Of a stretch of 64,000 bases of DNA, positions 17,185-26,185 are shown one piece after another (the first letter of the stretch is position 1; the number at the start of each line of letters is the position of its first letter). The notes below the pieces were generated by a model. That model was not told where the DNA came from. It ran no database searches and saw only the letters and a list, made by a program, of their open reading frames with translations. The DNA is from Rothia mucilaginosa. GTDB lineage: Bacteria; Actinomycetota; Actinomycetes; Actinomycetales; Micrococcaceae. The translations under genes and the position numbers were made by a program. The DNA lies in assembly GCF_001061665.1 (NCBI RefSeq), contig NZ_JVSP01000016.1, positions 124,001-188,000 on the forward strand, in the 5' to 3' direction.

Positions 17185-19968
17185 ATGAGCAAACGCCCCG
17201 AAACGCACACCTTCCCCGAAGGGGTCATCACCGAGCCGCTCCCCGGTGAAGTCATCCACCCGCTCCGCAGGCAACAGAAAACCTGGAGCGACATCATGCA
17301 CTTCAACCGCAACCTCGCCAACATTCTGGCGGTCGGCGGCACCCTCGAGCAGATTTACCGCCGCTGGCAGTACTTCGACATCACCACCACCCCCTACGGC
17401 TCCCAGCTCGGCAAAAATAAGCCCGGAACCGTCACGCAGGACCGCGTGAAAATCTACATTCAGACGGGCTGGTTCTCGGGCGCTGCCTCCATGCGGCTTG
17501 CCGAACTCTACGACGGCGCGGTCCTTGAGCACGACGAGGACTACTACACCGCCCTCATCAACTGTGAGTCCGACCTGATTCTTCCGCTGCTGCGCGAGGA
17601 CGAACAGCTCCGTGAAGAACTCATCTGGGGTATGCTTGCCGTCGAAGGCAACCGGGACATCTCCCTCACCCAGCGCGACTCCTACAAGCCTGGACAGAAG
17701 GACAACAACCCCGGCTGGTCCTGCGCCCTCATCGAAGCCACCGAAACCGGGCTGATCAGCCGCGACCGCCTCATTGACGCGCTCCTGAGCTCCCTCATGA
17801 GCGACTTCCCGGCGTACCGGGTCGGCTGGTTCTCACGCCTGGTCACCGGACTCAAACTCACCGCCGAAGAAATCGCGGCACGTCAGAGCGAATTTCTGAC
17901 GCTTTTCTCCTCGCCCATCGGCCCGAGTGTGACCCTCGGCGTGCAGCATATTCACCGCCTCTGGACCAAAAACCCGCAGGCGCTGGATGCTACCGCATTC
18001 GCCTACGCGGCACCCGCCGTATGCGCCGGAACCAAAGCAAACGCACTCAAAATCCTGACCATGCTCCAGGCGCTGTACCGGGCGGGAACCCTCGACGCTG
18101 CCGCCTGCGAAGACGCGGTCGTCATGGCGCTCAGCCACACCCACGCGCAGGTGCAGGCAGCCGCCCTCACACACCTCGAAGAATGGGTGCAGGCGGGCGC
18201 CGCAGACGATGCGAGCGCCGACGCTATCGTGTTCGCCGAACGCGCCCGCGAACTCTACTGCGATTACCGTTCCCAGCTCGATCCGCTGGTTGTGGCGCAG
18301 ATTCAGGAAGAGGGCTCGCCGCTCCTCGACGAGGCTCACGGCAGGGAAGGCGAGCCGGGGAATAGCCGGGGGAACGGGGAGGAAAGCACCGCCCTGACTG
18401 AAGCTGCTGACCTTGAGGCCGCCGCCGCGGAGGCGCTCGCCGCCTCCCGCGCCGCAATCCACCGGTACTGGGACACCCCCGTGCGCCCCGTTACCGCATC
18501 TGACGTGCAAGAACGTGCCCGTGCGCTCCTGCACCATCAGGTTGCGCCCTGCGCCACCCCCGATACGCTCGATGAAGCGGAACTTCCCGAAACGCACGCC
18601 GGATGCGAGCTGGAACTGGAACTGCTCACCGCCTACCTGCTCAGCGCCGACGGCACCGCGCAGAGCCCAAACCTGCTCGAACAGCTTGTTCCTATCTGCC
18701 TGAAAAAGCTGAACCACTGGGGTTTGGAGTGGTTCGACATGCGCGCGCACATGACGGTTCTTGCCGCCGCCGGGAAGCTGCGTGAGCGCCCGAAGGCGTC
18801 GGAGATGACCCCGAAGGAAGACCCCGGTACGGTGCCGAACCTGCACACCATGTACTCCCGCCACGCCGCGTTCTTCAGCACCGGATCCAAGGATTCCCTC
18901 GGCGTGCTGCAGAGCAGGCAGAGCTACACGCCGCTTGCTACCCCTGAGCTGTTCGGCGGGTGGGTGCATCCGGATACCCTGGTGCGCCGGTACGCCAAGA
19001 ACCTGGCTGATGGAGCCACCATCCTGCGCCAGGATTTCACGGCGGCGCTACTGCGTGTGCGCGTGCCGGAGGTGCTGCCTCCATACGCTACCGACGAGCA
19101 GCGACAGAACGCCCAGAGCCGCCGAGCTGAGGCGCTGACCCTGCTTGAAAGCCTCGAAGAGCAATACGTGAAGAACACTGAGGAGGAGGCCCCGCGCTCT
19201 GCTCCTACCCAGATTCGTGTGCTCCGCTCCGCACTCGACGGCACCCTCGCCACCGGGCGCGTCAACCCCTACCTGGAATCCATCACGGTATCCCAGCGGG
19301 AAAAAAGCTGGGGCCTTCAGCTGAACGGAGTGGCGCACGGTGCTTCCACCCCCGAGCTGAACGCTTTCCGCGGCCTCGCCACCGCCCACCACGACGAAGA
19401 AGGACAGTACGCCCTGCTCTACCCCTCGCGGGTAGAACCGCTGGCATACTACTGCGCCGGTAGCAATTGGTACACCTTGGACCACTCCGCCTTCGACCGC
19501 GAACTCTACCTAGCTTTGGCGGCGCACCCCGGCGCGTGGGGTCCCGCCTGCGCCTTCGTGTTTGCCGCGGGCTTCTCGGAGCAGCGCGTCGAAATTCGTT
19601 CCCTCGCCGTGGAAATCATGCACCGCGTGCTGGACGATCAGCTCAGCCTTGAGGACGCCACGGCAGGCTTCGTGGACTTTGTGCCGCTGGCGATGCTGAA
19701 CCGTTGGGCGCTCGCCCTCACCGACTTTGCCCAGCTGGATGCGCGGGCGGCGGTGCGCTTCTTCGCACGCCTCATACCGCACCTGGATACCGGGGCGAAC
19801 TCGCTCGGTAAGCTGCTGGGCGCCTTCAGCCAGGCGTTGGCGACTCTTGACCCTGCCACCCGTGCACAGCTCGTGGATGAGCCGCTGCGTGCCTGGTTGG
19901 GTACGCTGACCGGCTCTTCGCAGAAGGCTCGGTACGCCCGGAATATCCTCAACCAGGTGCAGGGCTAA
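17185..19968 (+). CDS. Large helical-repeat protein (DUF6493-like), copy 1
   Basis: 927 residues, no signal peptide or membrane segment, almost entirely helical with HEAT-like stretches. The segment LLSSLMSDFPAYRVGWFSRL around residues 195-215 and its continuation match the spacing of LLRGLTSDFSAFNSAAFHSV in the next gene, so the two are paralogues. A long Ala/Glu-rich linker lies near residues 385-420. The assignment to DUF6493 rests on remembered family character and is moderate. It lies 69 bases after the SWIM gene with no terminator between. Probable scaffold or adaptor; function unknown. Confidence 0.7.
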   Translation: MSKRPETHTFPEGVITEPLPGEVIHPLRRQQKTWSDIMHFNRNLANILAVGGTLEQIYRRWQYFDITTTPYGSQLGKNKPGTVTQDRVKIYIQTGWFSGAASMRLAELYDGAVLEHDEDYYTALINCESDLILPLLREDEQLREELIWGMLAVEGNRDISLTQRDSYKPGQKDNNPGWSCALIEATETGLISRDRLIDALLSSLMSDFPAYRVGWFSRLVTGLKLTAEEIAARQSEFLTLFSSPIGPSVTLGVQHIHRLWTKNPQALDATAFAYAAPAVCAGTKANALKILTMLQALYRAGTLDAAACEDAVVMALSHTHAQVQAAALTHLEEWVQAGAADDASADAIVFAERARELYCDYRSQLDPLVVAQIQEEGSPLLDEAHGREGEPGNSRGNGEESTALTEAADLEAAAAEALAASRAAIHRYWDTPVRPVTASDVQERARALLHHQVAPCATPDTLDEAELPETHAGCELELELLTAYLLSADGTAQSPNLLEQLVPICLKKLNHWGLEWFDMRAHMTVLAAAGKLRERPKASEMTPKEDPGTVPNLHTMYSRHAAFFSTGSKDSLGVLQSRQSYTPLATPELFGGWVHPDTLVRRYAKNLADGATILRQDFTAALLRVRVPEVLPPYATDEQRQNAQSRRAEALTLLESLEEQYVKNTEEEAPRSAPTQIRVLRSALDGTLATGRVNPYLESITVSQREKSWGLQLNGVAHGASTPELNAFRGLATAHHDEEGQYALLYPSRVEPLAYYCAGSNWYTLDHSAFDRELYLALAAHPGAWGPACAFVFAAGFSEQRVEIRSLAVEIMHRVLDDQLSLEDATAGFVDFVPLAMLNRWALALTDFAQLDARAAVRFFARLIPHLDTGANSLGKLLGAFSQALATLDPATRAQLVDEPLRAWLGTLTGSSQKARYARNILNQVQG

Positions 19969-20027
19969 CCGCCCCGTCCCTCTAACTTGTCACAACCATT
20001 CACCATCAACTCCGAAAGCAGGTACCA

Positions 20028-22949
20028 ATGACTGATACCGCCCAGCCGCATAACCCTAACGAGCACAGCGCAGGTGAGCGCACCCTCGAAGAGCGCCGCG
20101 CCGCCCTCAAAGCCCTCATCGCGGCAGAATCAACTGACGTGCAGGAATACCACGCCGTCATCAGCGGCGCCACTGAGGAGGAGCGTGCCTCCCTCGCCCG
20201 AACCCTCACCCCCAAGAGCGTCATCGGTAGCGACCACATTAACCGCACCCCGCTCGCCGCCTACGTTGCCGGGGCGCTCGTGCGCACCCCCGACGGCGAC
20301 CCGTGGGAATACCACCGTTCCGCCGGTCGCGCCATGCGCACCCTACTCTGGGAAGGTAAACCCGACCAGCAGCTGATTAACGCGTTCCTGCTCGGCGCCA
20401 CCGAACGCCCCGACGAGTGGATTCTGCGTTTCATTGAGGGCCTGCCGAACTCTTGGGCGCGCTCGAAGAAGATCTGGGAAACCTGCTACATGCTGCTTCG
20501 TGCCCGTAACCTGAGCTGCGATGCCCCCGAATACCTGGTCCTTTTCCTGCACGAGGCCCTACCCTGCGTGAAGAAGGGCAGCGCCAGTAATCACGCCCAG
20601 CTCAAGACCTTCTTCACCCGTGACATGACCCTGCTCGACCAGGAGTTTTGGGCTGTCTTCCGCACCGAAGGGGTGCTCTTCAAGGGCTACGGCAACTACA
20701 TGGGCGAAAGCGCGGAACTCTGCCGCCTCATGGGCGAATACTTCGACATTCGCGACGAAATCCTGGACGCCCTGCTACGTGGCCTGACCAGCGATTTCAG
20801 CGCCTTCAACTCGGCTGCGTTCCACTCCGTCTACACCGACCTGCAACCCACCGACGCAGAAAACCGGGCCCGCTTCGCACAGCTCATGGCTGTCCTCACC
20901 GCAGAGCCCAGCGCCTCCGTCGGATTCGCTCAGACCATGTTGCAGAACGTGCTCAAAGCCTGCGCACCCGCCGCCCTGCAGAAGACCCCCGACCTACAGC
21001 CCCTCGAGCAGCTCGACCTGGAACAGCTCATCGACGCACTCGGCGCGAACCTCTACCGCACCGAAAAGAAGATTCAGCGCGGCGCCCTGCGCCTGCTCAA
21101 GCTCATTGCCACCCAGTACGCTGGCGTGAGCAAAGCCAAGCGCAAGAAGGCGCAAACCGCCGAGCAGCTGGCGCTCGCCAACTATGTTGCTGACCGCGTC
21201 CTCGAAGCCTACGAGGTGCTACCCCTGGAGTTGCGCGGTGCCGCGGAAGCCTGCCTACCCGAAGATCGTCTACCCCAGGCGGAAGAGGCGGAGGCGGCGG
21301 GCGCCTCCGTAGAGGTGCCGCCGGTGCTGTTGCCCGGTACCCCGCGCCATGAGCCGTTCACCCCCATTGCGGATCTGGACGAGTTCTGCGCCCTGCTGAT
21401 CGAGGAATCGAACACCACCTCCGGCCGTGTGGCGGGGGAGAAGAGCCCCCGCGCTACTGGTGAGAACCTGGCGCGTCTTTACCACTTTGCCGCGACCGAC
21501 AAGCTGGCACCGGCGGAACAGCAACAGCTTCGTACCCTGCGCAAGATTTCCAGCGAATATTACTACAACAACGTTGCGTACATGCCTGTTCTCCGCGCAG
21601 TATTGAAAGCTAACGCCGAGGCCGCGGGATACGAGTCATGGGAGCTACCCGAGCTCACGCCGCTCCTGCAGTATTCCGACCGTAGTGAGATGGTTGCACG
21701 AACTCGCCCGAGTAACGCGCTCCTGAGCAAGGAAGAGATGATACGTCTGACTATTCAGAATAAACACCATCTCTGGAATGCTGACTACAAGCCGTTGAAG
21801 GGTTACCGTGACCTCCACGAGATTTTCCGGGAACAGATGCGTGCCGTCGCCGCCGGGGGAGAGTACCACACGGAAGGACGCACGGTGCGTCTGCTGAGCG
21901 CACCACTACCCGCCCGTCAGCTTACCTACAGCGACTGGACTTATCGCACTGTTTCTGCCCTGGATATCCCCTGGAGCCTCTACTATTCCGGCCTTAATGA
22001 CAGCAAGGTTGAGGAATACCGTAAAGCTAGCCAAGCGGGAGAACCCACCGGAAAATTTGTTGCCGCCGACTTTGTTCGTCATGAACCGATGTGGCAGGTC
22101 GAGAGCGATATCGTGGATACCGTGGATGAGGCGCGCGAGGCGCTGAGCCACGCAACCGCTGGCATGAGCCCCGAGGAGGCCATCGCCTACGAGGTGCTGA
22201 ACACCGCGTTCATTCCCTTCACCTTTTTGCCGAATGCTTCTGAATCGTACGGCTGGCAGGGCGACTTCATGACGGCGCTTACCGAATGGGCGTCCTGGCT
22301 GCTTCAGAATAACCCGGACCTGCTCTCTGCATACTTCCTGTTTGCCGCTTCGGAGTGCATTGAGGAGAAGACCGTCACCCCCGTTCCCGTACTCATGCGC
22401 GCGCTGAGGGAGTCCACCGTGCAGGTAGGCGCCCCCTCCTGCGCCCTGCTCGGCTATGTGGCGAGCGCGAAGAACCCTGAGTACCGTCTGGCGGCGGCAG
22501 AGGCCATTGCGGCACTCTTTGAGGCGGGCCTGCTGGACGCATCCACCTTCGCGGAGACCCTGAAGTGGGCTCTGGAGGACGGGATAGTCCTTCCGAACCG
22601 CCTGGTGGCGACCCTGCGTGAGGTGTCGGCTATTAGTCCGCTGGCGGGTTGGCGTGTGCTGCAGGTTCTGCGCCTGCTGTTGCCGATGGTTGGTGGGCTG
22701 ACGAAGGGCGGCGATTATGTGCGCCTGGCGGTGGAGCTTGCCGAACTGTACGGCACGCCGGTTGAGATCCCCGCCGTCCTGGAGCCGAAAATGAAGGGCT
22801 CCACGGTGCTGGCGAAGAGCCTGCGTGCCCTGGCTGCGGTGACCCCGCGCGTGACGGAGGAGGCGCTTGTCGCCCGCGAAGCCGCGCTCGCCCTGCTGGG
22901 CGGGAACACCTCGGGTGGAGGCACCTCACCGGCTGGCGCTGAAGGGTAG
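20028..22949 (+). CDS. Large helical-repeat protein (DUF6493-like), copy 2
   Basis: 973 residues, paralogue of the previous gene and 59 bases downstream, so the two are in one operon. The N-terminus is charged and helical (ERTLEERRAALKALIAAES). Repeat-like helices fill residues 30-400, followed by an Ala/Glu-rich linker (about 415-435) and a C-terminal helical array. The end GGNTSGGGTSPAGAEG is low-complexity. No catalytic motif is visible. A large protein-binding platform is the most economical reading, which is inference. Confidence 0.7.
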   Translation: MTDTAQPHNPNEHSAGERTLEERRAALKALIAAESTDVQEYHAVISGATEEERASLARTLTPKSVIGSDHINRTPLAAYVAGALVRTPDGDPWEYHRSAGRAMRTLLWEGKPDQQLINAFLLGATERPDEWILRFIEGLPNSWARSKKIWETCYMLLRARNLSCDAPEYLVLFLHEALPCVKKGSASNHAQLKTFFTRDMTLLDQEFWAVFRTEGVLFKGYGNYMGESAELCRLMGEYFDIRDEILDALLRGLTSDFSAFNSAAFHSVYTDLQPTDAENRARFAQLMAVLTAEPSASVGFAQTMLQNVLKACAPAALQKTPDLQPLEQLDLEQLIDALGANLYRTEKKIQRGALRLLKLIATQYAGVSKAKRKKAQTAEQLALANYVADRVLEAYEVLPLELRGAAEACLPEDRLPQAEEAEAAGASVEVPPVLLPGTPRHEPFTPIADLDEFCALLIEESNTTSGRVAGEKSPRATGENLARLYHFAATDKLAPAEQQQLRTLRKISSEYYYNNVAYMPVLRAVLKANAEAAGYESWELPELTPLLQYSDRSEMVARTRPSNALLSKEEMIRLTIQNKHHLWNADYKPLKGYRDLHEIFREQMRAVAAGGEYHTEGRTVRLLSAPLPARQLTYSDWTYRTVSALDIPWSLYYSGLNDSKVEEYRKASQAGEPTGKFVAADFVRHEPMWQVESDIVDTVDEAREALSHATAGMSPEEAIAYEVLNTAFIPFTFLPNASESYGWQGDFMTALTEWASWLLQNNPDLLSAYFLFAASECIEEKTVTPVPVLMRALRESTVQVGAPSCALLGYVASAKNPEYRLAAAEAIAALFEAGLLDASTFAETLKWALEDGIVLPNRLVATLREVSAISPLAGWRVLQVLRLLLPMVGGLTKGGDYVRLAVELAELYGTPVEIPAVLEPKMKGSTVLAKSLRALAAVTPRVTEEALVAREAALALLGGNTSGGGTSPAGAEG

Positions 22950-23056
22950 TTCACGGCAGGGGAGTCATAGGGGAGCACCCCGTACTGCGCTCCTATGCGC
23001 GCAACCCCGTGTACCCAACCTCGTGCACGGACCCTCGTGCACCCAACCCCACTCAC

Positions 23057-23095
23057 CGCCCCGTGACGAAACGGTTTGACCGCCGTCACGGGGCG
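23057..23095 (+). terminator. Hairpin after the helical-repeat operon
   Basis: CGCCCCGTGACG (23057-23068) pairs perfectly with CGTCACGGGGCG (23084-23095). No T-run follows. Just downstream, TACTCTATAGGTAATG could hold a promoter. Confidence 0.6.
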
Positions 23096-23220
23096 GGAGT
23101 ACTCTATAGGTAATGGCGGATCATGAAGAGTCCTACTTTCTGAAATATCTTTTTCTTATATTTGTCGGATTCTTAGCTTCCCGCCATTTTTCTTTTAACC
23201 CCCGTTCCCGCGCGGCCGGC

Positions 23221-23279
23221 AGGATAAGCGACCGACAGATAAGCGGCTGATGGACAAGCACTCGGCGGATAAACACCGC
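23221..23279 (+). repeat. 14-15-bp imperfect tandem repeats upstream of the TerD-like gene
   Basis: Four consecutive units (23221, 23235, 23250, 23265) share the core GATAAGC/GACAAGC/GATAAAC. They lie in the 496-base gap before the TerD-like gene; the rest of that gap holds no gene. Confidence 0.6.
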
Positions 23280-23445
23280 CCCGGCTCCGCGATACGTAAC
23301 GGTCGGCTGCTCCCCGCGAATATTTACCCCACAGGTCACCGATGACCAAACCCAGCGACAACCCGCGCCCACGCCGCTACGATAAGAACATAGCCGCACA
23401 CCACCGACGGTGACAGTCGGGTGAGACCAACGGAAAGGACGACCC

Positions 23446-26091
23446 GTGACTACCCCCTACGACGCATCCCCCTACCTGCAGGAATCACCCTACCTCAACG
23501 AGTCCGCCTACCTTCAGGGTGAAGCCCCCGAGGGTCTCAGCCCCCTCGTGCGCCTCATCCTGATGCGCCGCTACGGCGTGTACGTCTTCACCGACCTGTA
23601 CGACCCCTACTACCGCTCGAACTACTCGAGCATTAATGAGCGGCACCAGGCCGGCGTATTCGACACCGACCTGGGGCGAGTGTCCGCCCTGAGCAATTGC
23701 GGCCTGACCCTCAGCGAGGAATCCCTCGCCCAGGCGCTGAAGGTCAGCGCCAACGAATTTGCCCTGTTCTTGACCATCTGGTCCTACGAGTACGGGTACC
23801 GTCCCGGCCGCGTGTTCAGCCGCGACTTTGATCTGCGCGCCCTGGCGCTCCCCGAAGAGCAGCGCTACACCGAGCAGATCATGCACTACCTCTCCAACCC
23901 GTACTACAACCCGGACGGCACCGAGCGCATCGTTGGCGGTCTGCCCGAGAACTACGTGCCCTACGAGTGGCAGCAGCCGATGAGCCGCGCCAACTTCACG
24001 AGCATGGAACGCAATCGCCGACCCCTGCAGATGGTCAGCGGCGTGCAGAACGCCCTAATTATGGCGGGTGCACTCTACCAGCAGCTACTCGGTCAGCAGC
24101 AGGCGTACAACCAGACCGACCAGCGCGACCTTGTGGCGCTGCGCCGTTTCCTCGCCCAGCATGACGCTCTGCCGGCAGCTCGACCGGAGAACACCAGCCG
24201 CGAAAACCGCGTGTTCATCGCCGCCTGCCTGCACCCCGAAGACGCCGCGCACCTGCGCACCATGAAGGAGGCGCTCGCCCTCGCCGCCGCCTACTCGCGC
24301 CTGCGTTTCAATGGCACGGTGGGGGACCTGAGCCTGAGCATCGCACCGCGCCTGAAGCTGCGCCGCAGCGAACGCACCCGCATCGCACACCTGCTCAACC
24401 GGGTGCTGGAGGCTGACCCAGTTGGCGCCCGCTACGACAGTGCGCCCGGCGCCGAAATGTACAAGCGCCTCGTCAAGGCGATTCACCCCGGCGACTACCC
24501 GTCGCTGACCGCGCTGAGCCGCTGGGCTGACGACCTGTACCGCGGCGAGGTGTACAGCTTCGAGTCGCTGGTAGACCGCGCCTACGCAACTCGGGATGCG
24601 CAGAACGTGGCACGTCTGCTCTCGACCCGCCCCGGCGTGTTTGCACGCCAGCTGGTGCGCGCCCTGGATGCTTTCGAAGCGCCCCGCTACGGCATCGATA
24701 CCGCACCGAGCCCCGGCCAGCAGATCATCTTTGACGCGTTCGCCGCCGTGGCGCCGCGCGTTTCCGCGCCCATCCTGGTGCAGATTCGCAACCTGGTGAC
24801 CCTGCAGCGTAACGCGCTCGCGAATCCGCCGAAGGAACGCCCCGCCAACCCCGTGGCGGTGCAGGAGGACCGGGAGCTCGCCGACTACGCGCGCCGCAAC
24901 CCGGAGGGCGTCGCCAGGGTTCAGAACATCATGCAGAACGCGGGCATTCCGAATCCGCTGGGCTCGTTCTTCGGGGATAATTCCGGGCCGGAGAACCCGA
25001 TGCGTTCTATCCCGGTCGGTTCCGACCCCTCTACGAGCCAGCGTGAGGAGCGCCGCGCGGCGTCCGCTCGGAAGGCTGAGCCTGCCGCCCCGCAGCGCAT
25101 GAACCTGTCCAAGACCGGCATCGCCACCATGATTCCGGCGCGCGAGTACAGCCCAGCGGTGCTTGACCTGCTGGAACGCCTGGTTGAGATTGGTCTGTCC
25201 GGCCGCCTTGCCGAGACCAGCATCTACCTGCCCGAGCAGGTGGGCGATACGATCATGCCGCTGAACACCCGCAGCGCCCGCCCCTCCCTGGACGGCATGG
25301 GCCGCTACAACACCTCCACGGTGCACCTGCCGCCCACCGGCGTGATTCGCCTCTTCTGCTTCTGGGATGAGGGCGTGGACATTGACCTGTCGCTGATGAT
25401 GTTCGATGCCGAAGGCAACTACATGGACAAGATCAGCTACTGGTCGCAGACCGCTAAGAACAGCCAGGGCGCCATTTACGCGCACCACTCCGGTGACATT
25501 ACGGACGGTACCGGCGGCGCCTGGGAGTACATCGACATTGAGGCACGCAAGGCGCTCAAGGCGGAGGTGTGCTACCTCGTGCCGGTGGTGCAGCTGTACT
25601 CCGGTTTCGGGGAGGCACACACCCTGGACGCGGTGAACGACCTGCAGGCGGGCTTCATGCTGGTGCCCGCCGTGGGCGTGGGTGAGGTGCACGAGGTGAG
25701 CCAGGTGCACACCAAGTTCACCTTGCGCGCTGAGAGCCGTGGCGTGTTGCCGTTTATCGTGGACCTGCAGAACCGCGACCCGTACGACATCCCGGAGGAG
25801 ACTGACGCCATCGTGAAGGTGACGGACATCGGTCTTGCCCGCGGCATTAACGTGTTGCAGTCCGGCGCGAACATCACCGCCGTGCGTGAGCACTTCGACT
25901 GGGCGCAGCCCATGACGGTGCGCGAGTACCTGCGTCTGACCGGCGCGAAGCTCGCCCCGACCGCAGAGGAGGCGCAGCAGGTGCTGGAGGCGACGGTTCC
26001 CTCGCTGGCGGCACTTTACGTGGGCTTCGAGAGCGAAGCAGAGGAAGCCCAGGAACAGGAGCCGCAGAATCCTGCCGCCCCTGAGCAGTAG
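23446..26091 (+). CDS. Large protein with C-terminal TerD-like domain
   Basis: 881 residues from a GTG start preceded by GGAAAGGA. The N-terminus repeats PYLQESPYLNESAYLQ. Residues 20-560 are not recognisable. A TerD-like fold lies at about 630-795: GVIRLFCFWDEGVDIDLSLM, FDAEGNYMDKISYW, then SGDITDGTGG and an EYIDIEARKA strand. These Asp positions match the calcium-binding residues of TerD proteins. The C-terminal tail is Glu-rich. TerD domains occur in tellurite/stress operons, but no terZABCE genes are here. The gene follows the SWIM/helical block on the same strand after a hairpin, so it may be separately transcribed. Confidence 0.72.
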   Translation: MTTPYDASPYLQESPYLNESAYLQGEAPEGLSPLVRLILMRRYGVYVFTDLYDPYYRSNYSSINERHQAGVFDTDLGRVSALSNCGLTLSEESLAQALKVSANEFALFLTIWSYEYGYRPGRVFSRDFDLRALALPEEQRYTEQIMHYLSNPYYNPDGTERIVGGLPENYVPYEWQQPMSRANFTSMERNRRPLQMVSGVQNALIMAGALYQQLLGQQQAYNQTDQRDLVALRRFLAQHDALPAARPENTSRENRVFIAACLHPEDAAHLRTMKEALALAAAYSRLRFNGTVGDLSLSIAPRLKLRRSERTRIAHLLNRVLEADPVGARYDSAPGAEMYKRLVKAIHPGDYPSLTALSRWADDLYRGEVYSFESLVDRAYATRDAQNVARLLSTRPGVFARQLVRALDAFEAPRYGIDTAPSPGQQIIFDAFAAVAPRVSAPILVQIRNLVTLQRNALANPPKERPANPVAVQEDRELADYARRNPEGVARVQNIMQNAGIPNPLGSFFGDNSGPENPMRSIPVGSDPSTSQREERRAASARKAEPAAPQRMNLSKTGIATMIPAREYSPAVLDLLERLVEIGLSGRLAETSIYLPEQVGDTIMPLNTRSARPSLDGMGRYNTSTVHLPPTGVIRLFCFWDEGVDIDLSLMMFDAEGNYMDKISYWSQTAKNSQGAIYAHHSGDITDGTGGAWEYIDIEARKALKAEVCYLVPVVQLYSGFGEAHTLDAVNDLQAGFMLVPAVGVGEVHEVSQVHTKFTLRAESRGVLPFIVDLQNRDPYDIPEETDAIVKVTDIGLARGINVLQSGANITAVREHFDWAQPMTVREYLRLTGAKLAPTAEEAQQVLEATVPSLAALYVGFESEAEEAQEQEPQNPAAPEQ

Positions 26092-26103
26092 CGCGCGGCA
26101 TAG

Positions 26104-26152
26104 AAAAGGGTGGAGCCCCGGATAGTCACCTATCCGGGCTCCACCCTTTTGT
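26104..26152. terminator. Bidirectional terminator between convergent genes
   Basis: A near-perfect 21-22-bp inverted repeat (26104-26125 with 26130-26150, one bulge) with an A-run on one side and TTTT on the other serves both the TerD-like gene (+) and pgl (-). Confidence 0.85.
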
Positions 26153-26185
26153 TGATGCAGTTCAGAACCGAACCAGAACCGAACC

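Noticed and set aside
23446-26091. Tellurite-resistance (ter) operon
   Set aside because: Only a TerD-like domain is present; terZABCE-type neighbours are missing.
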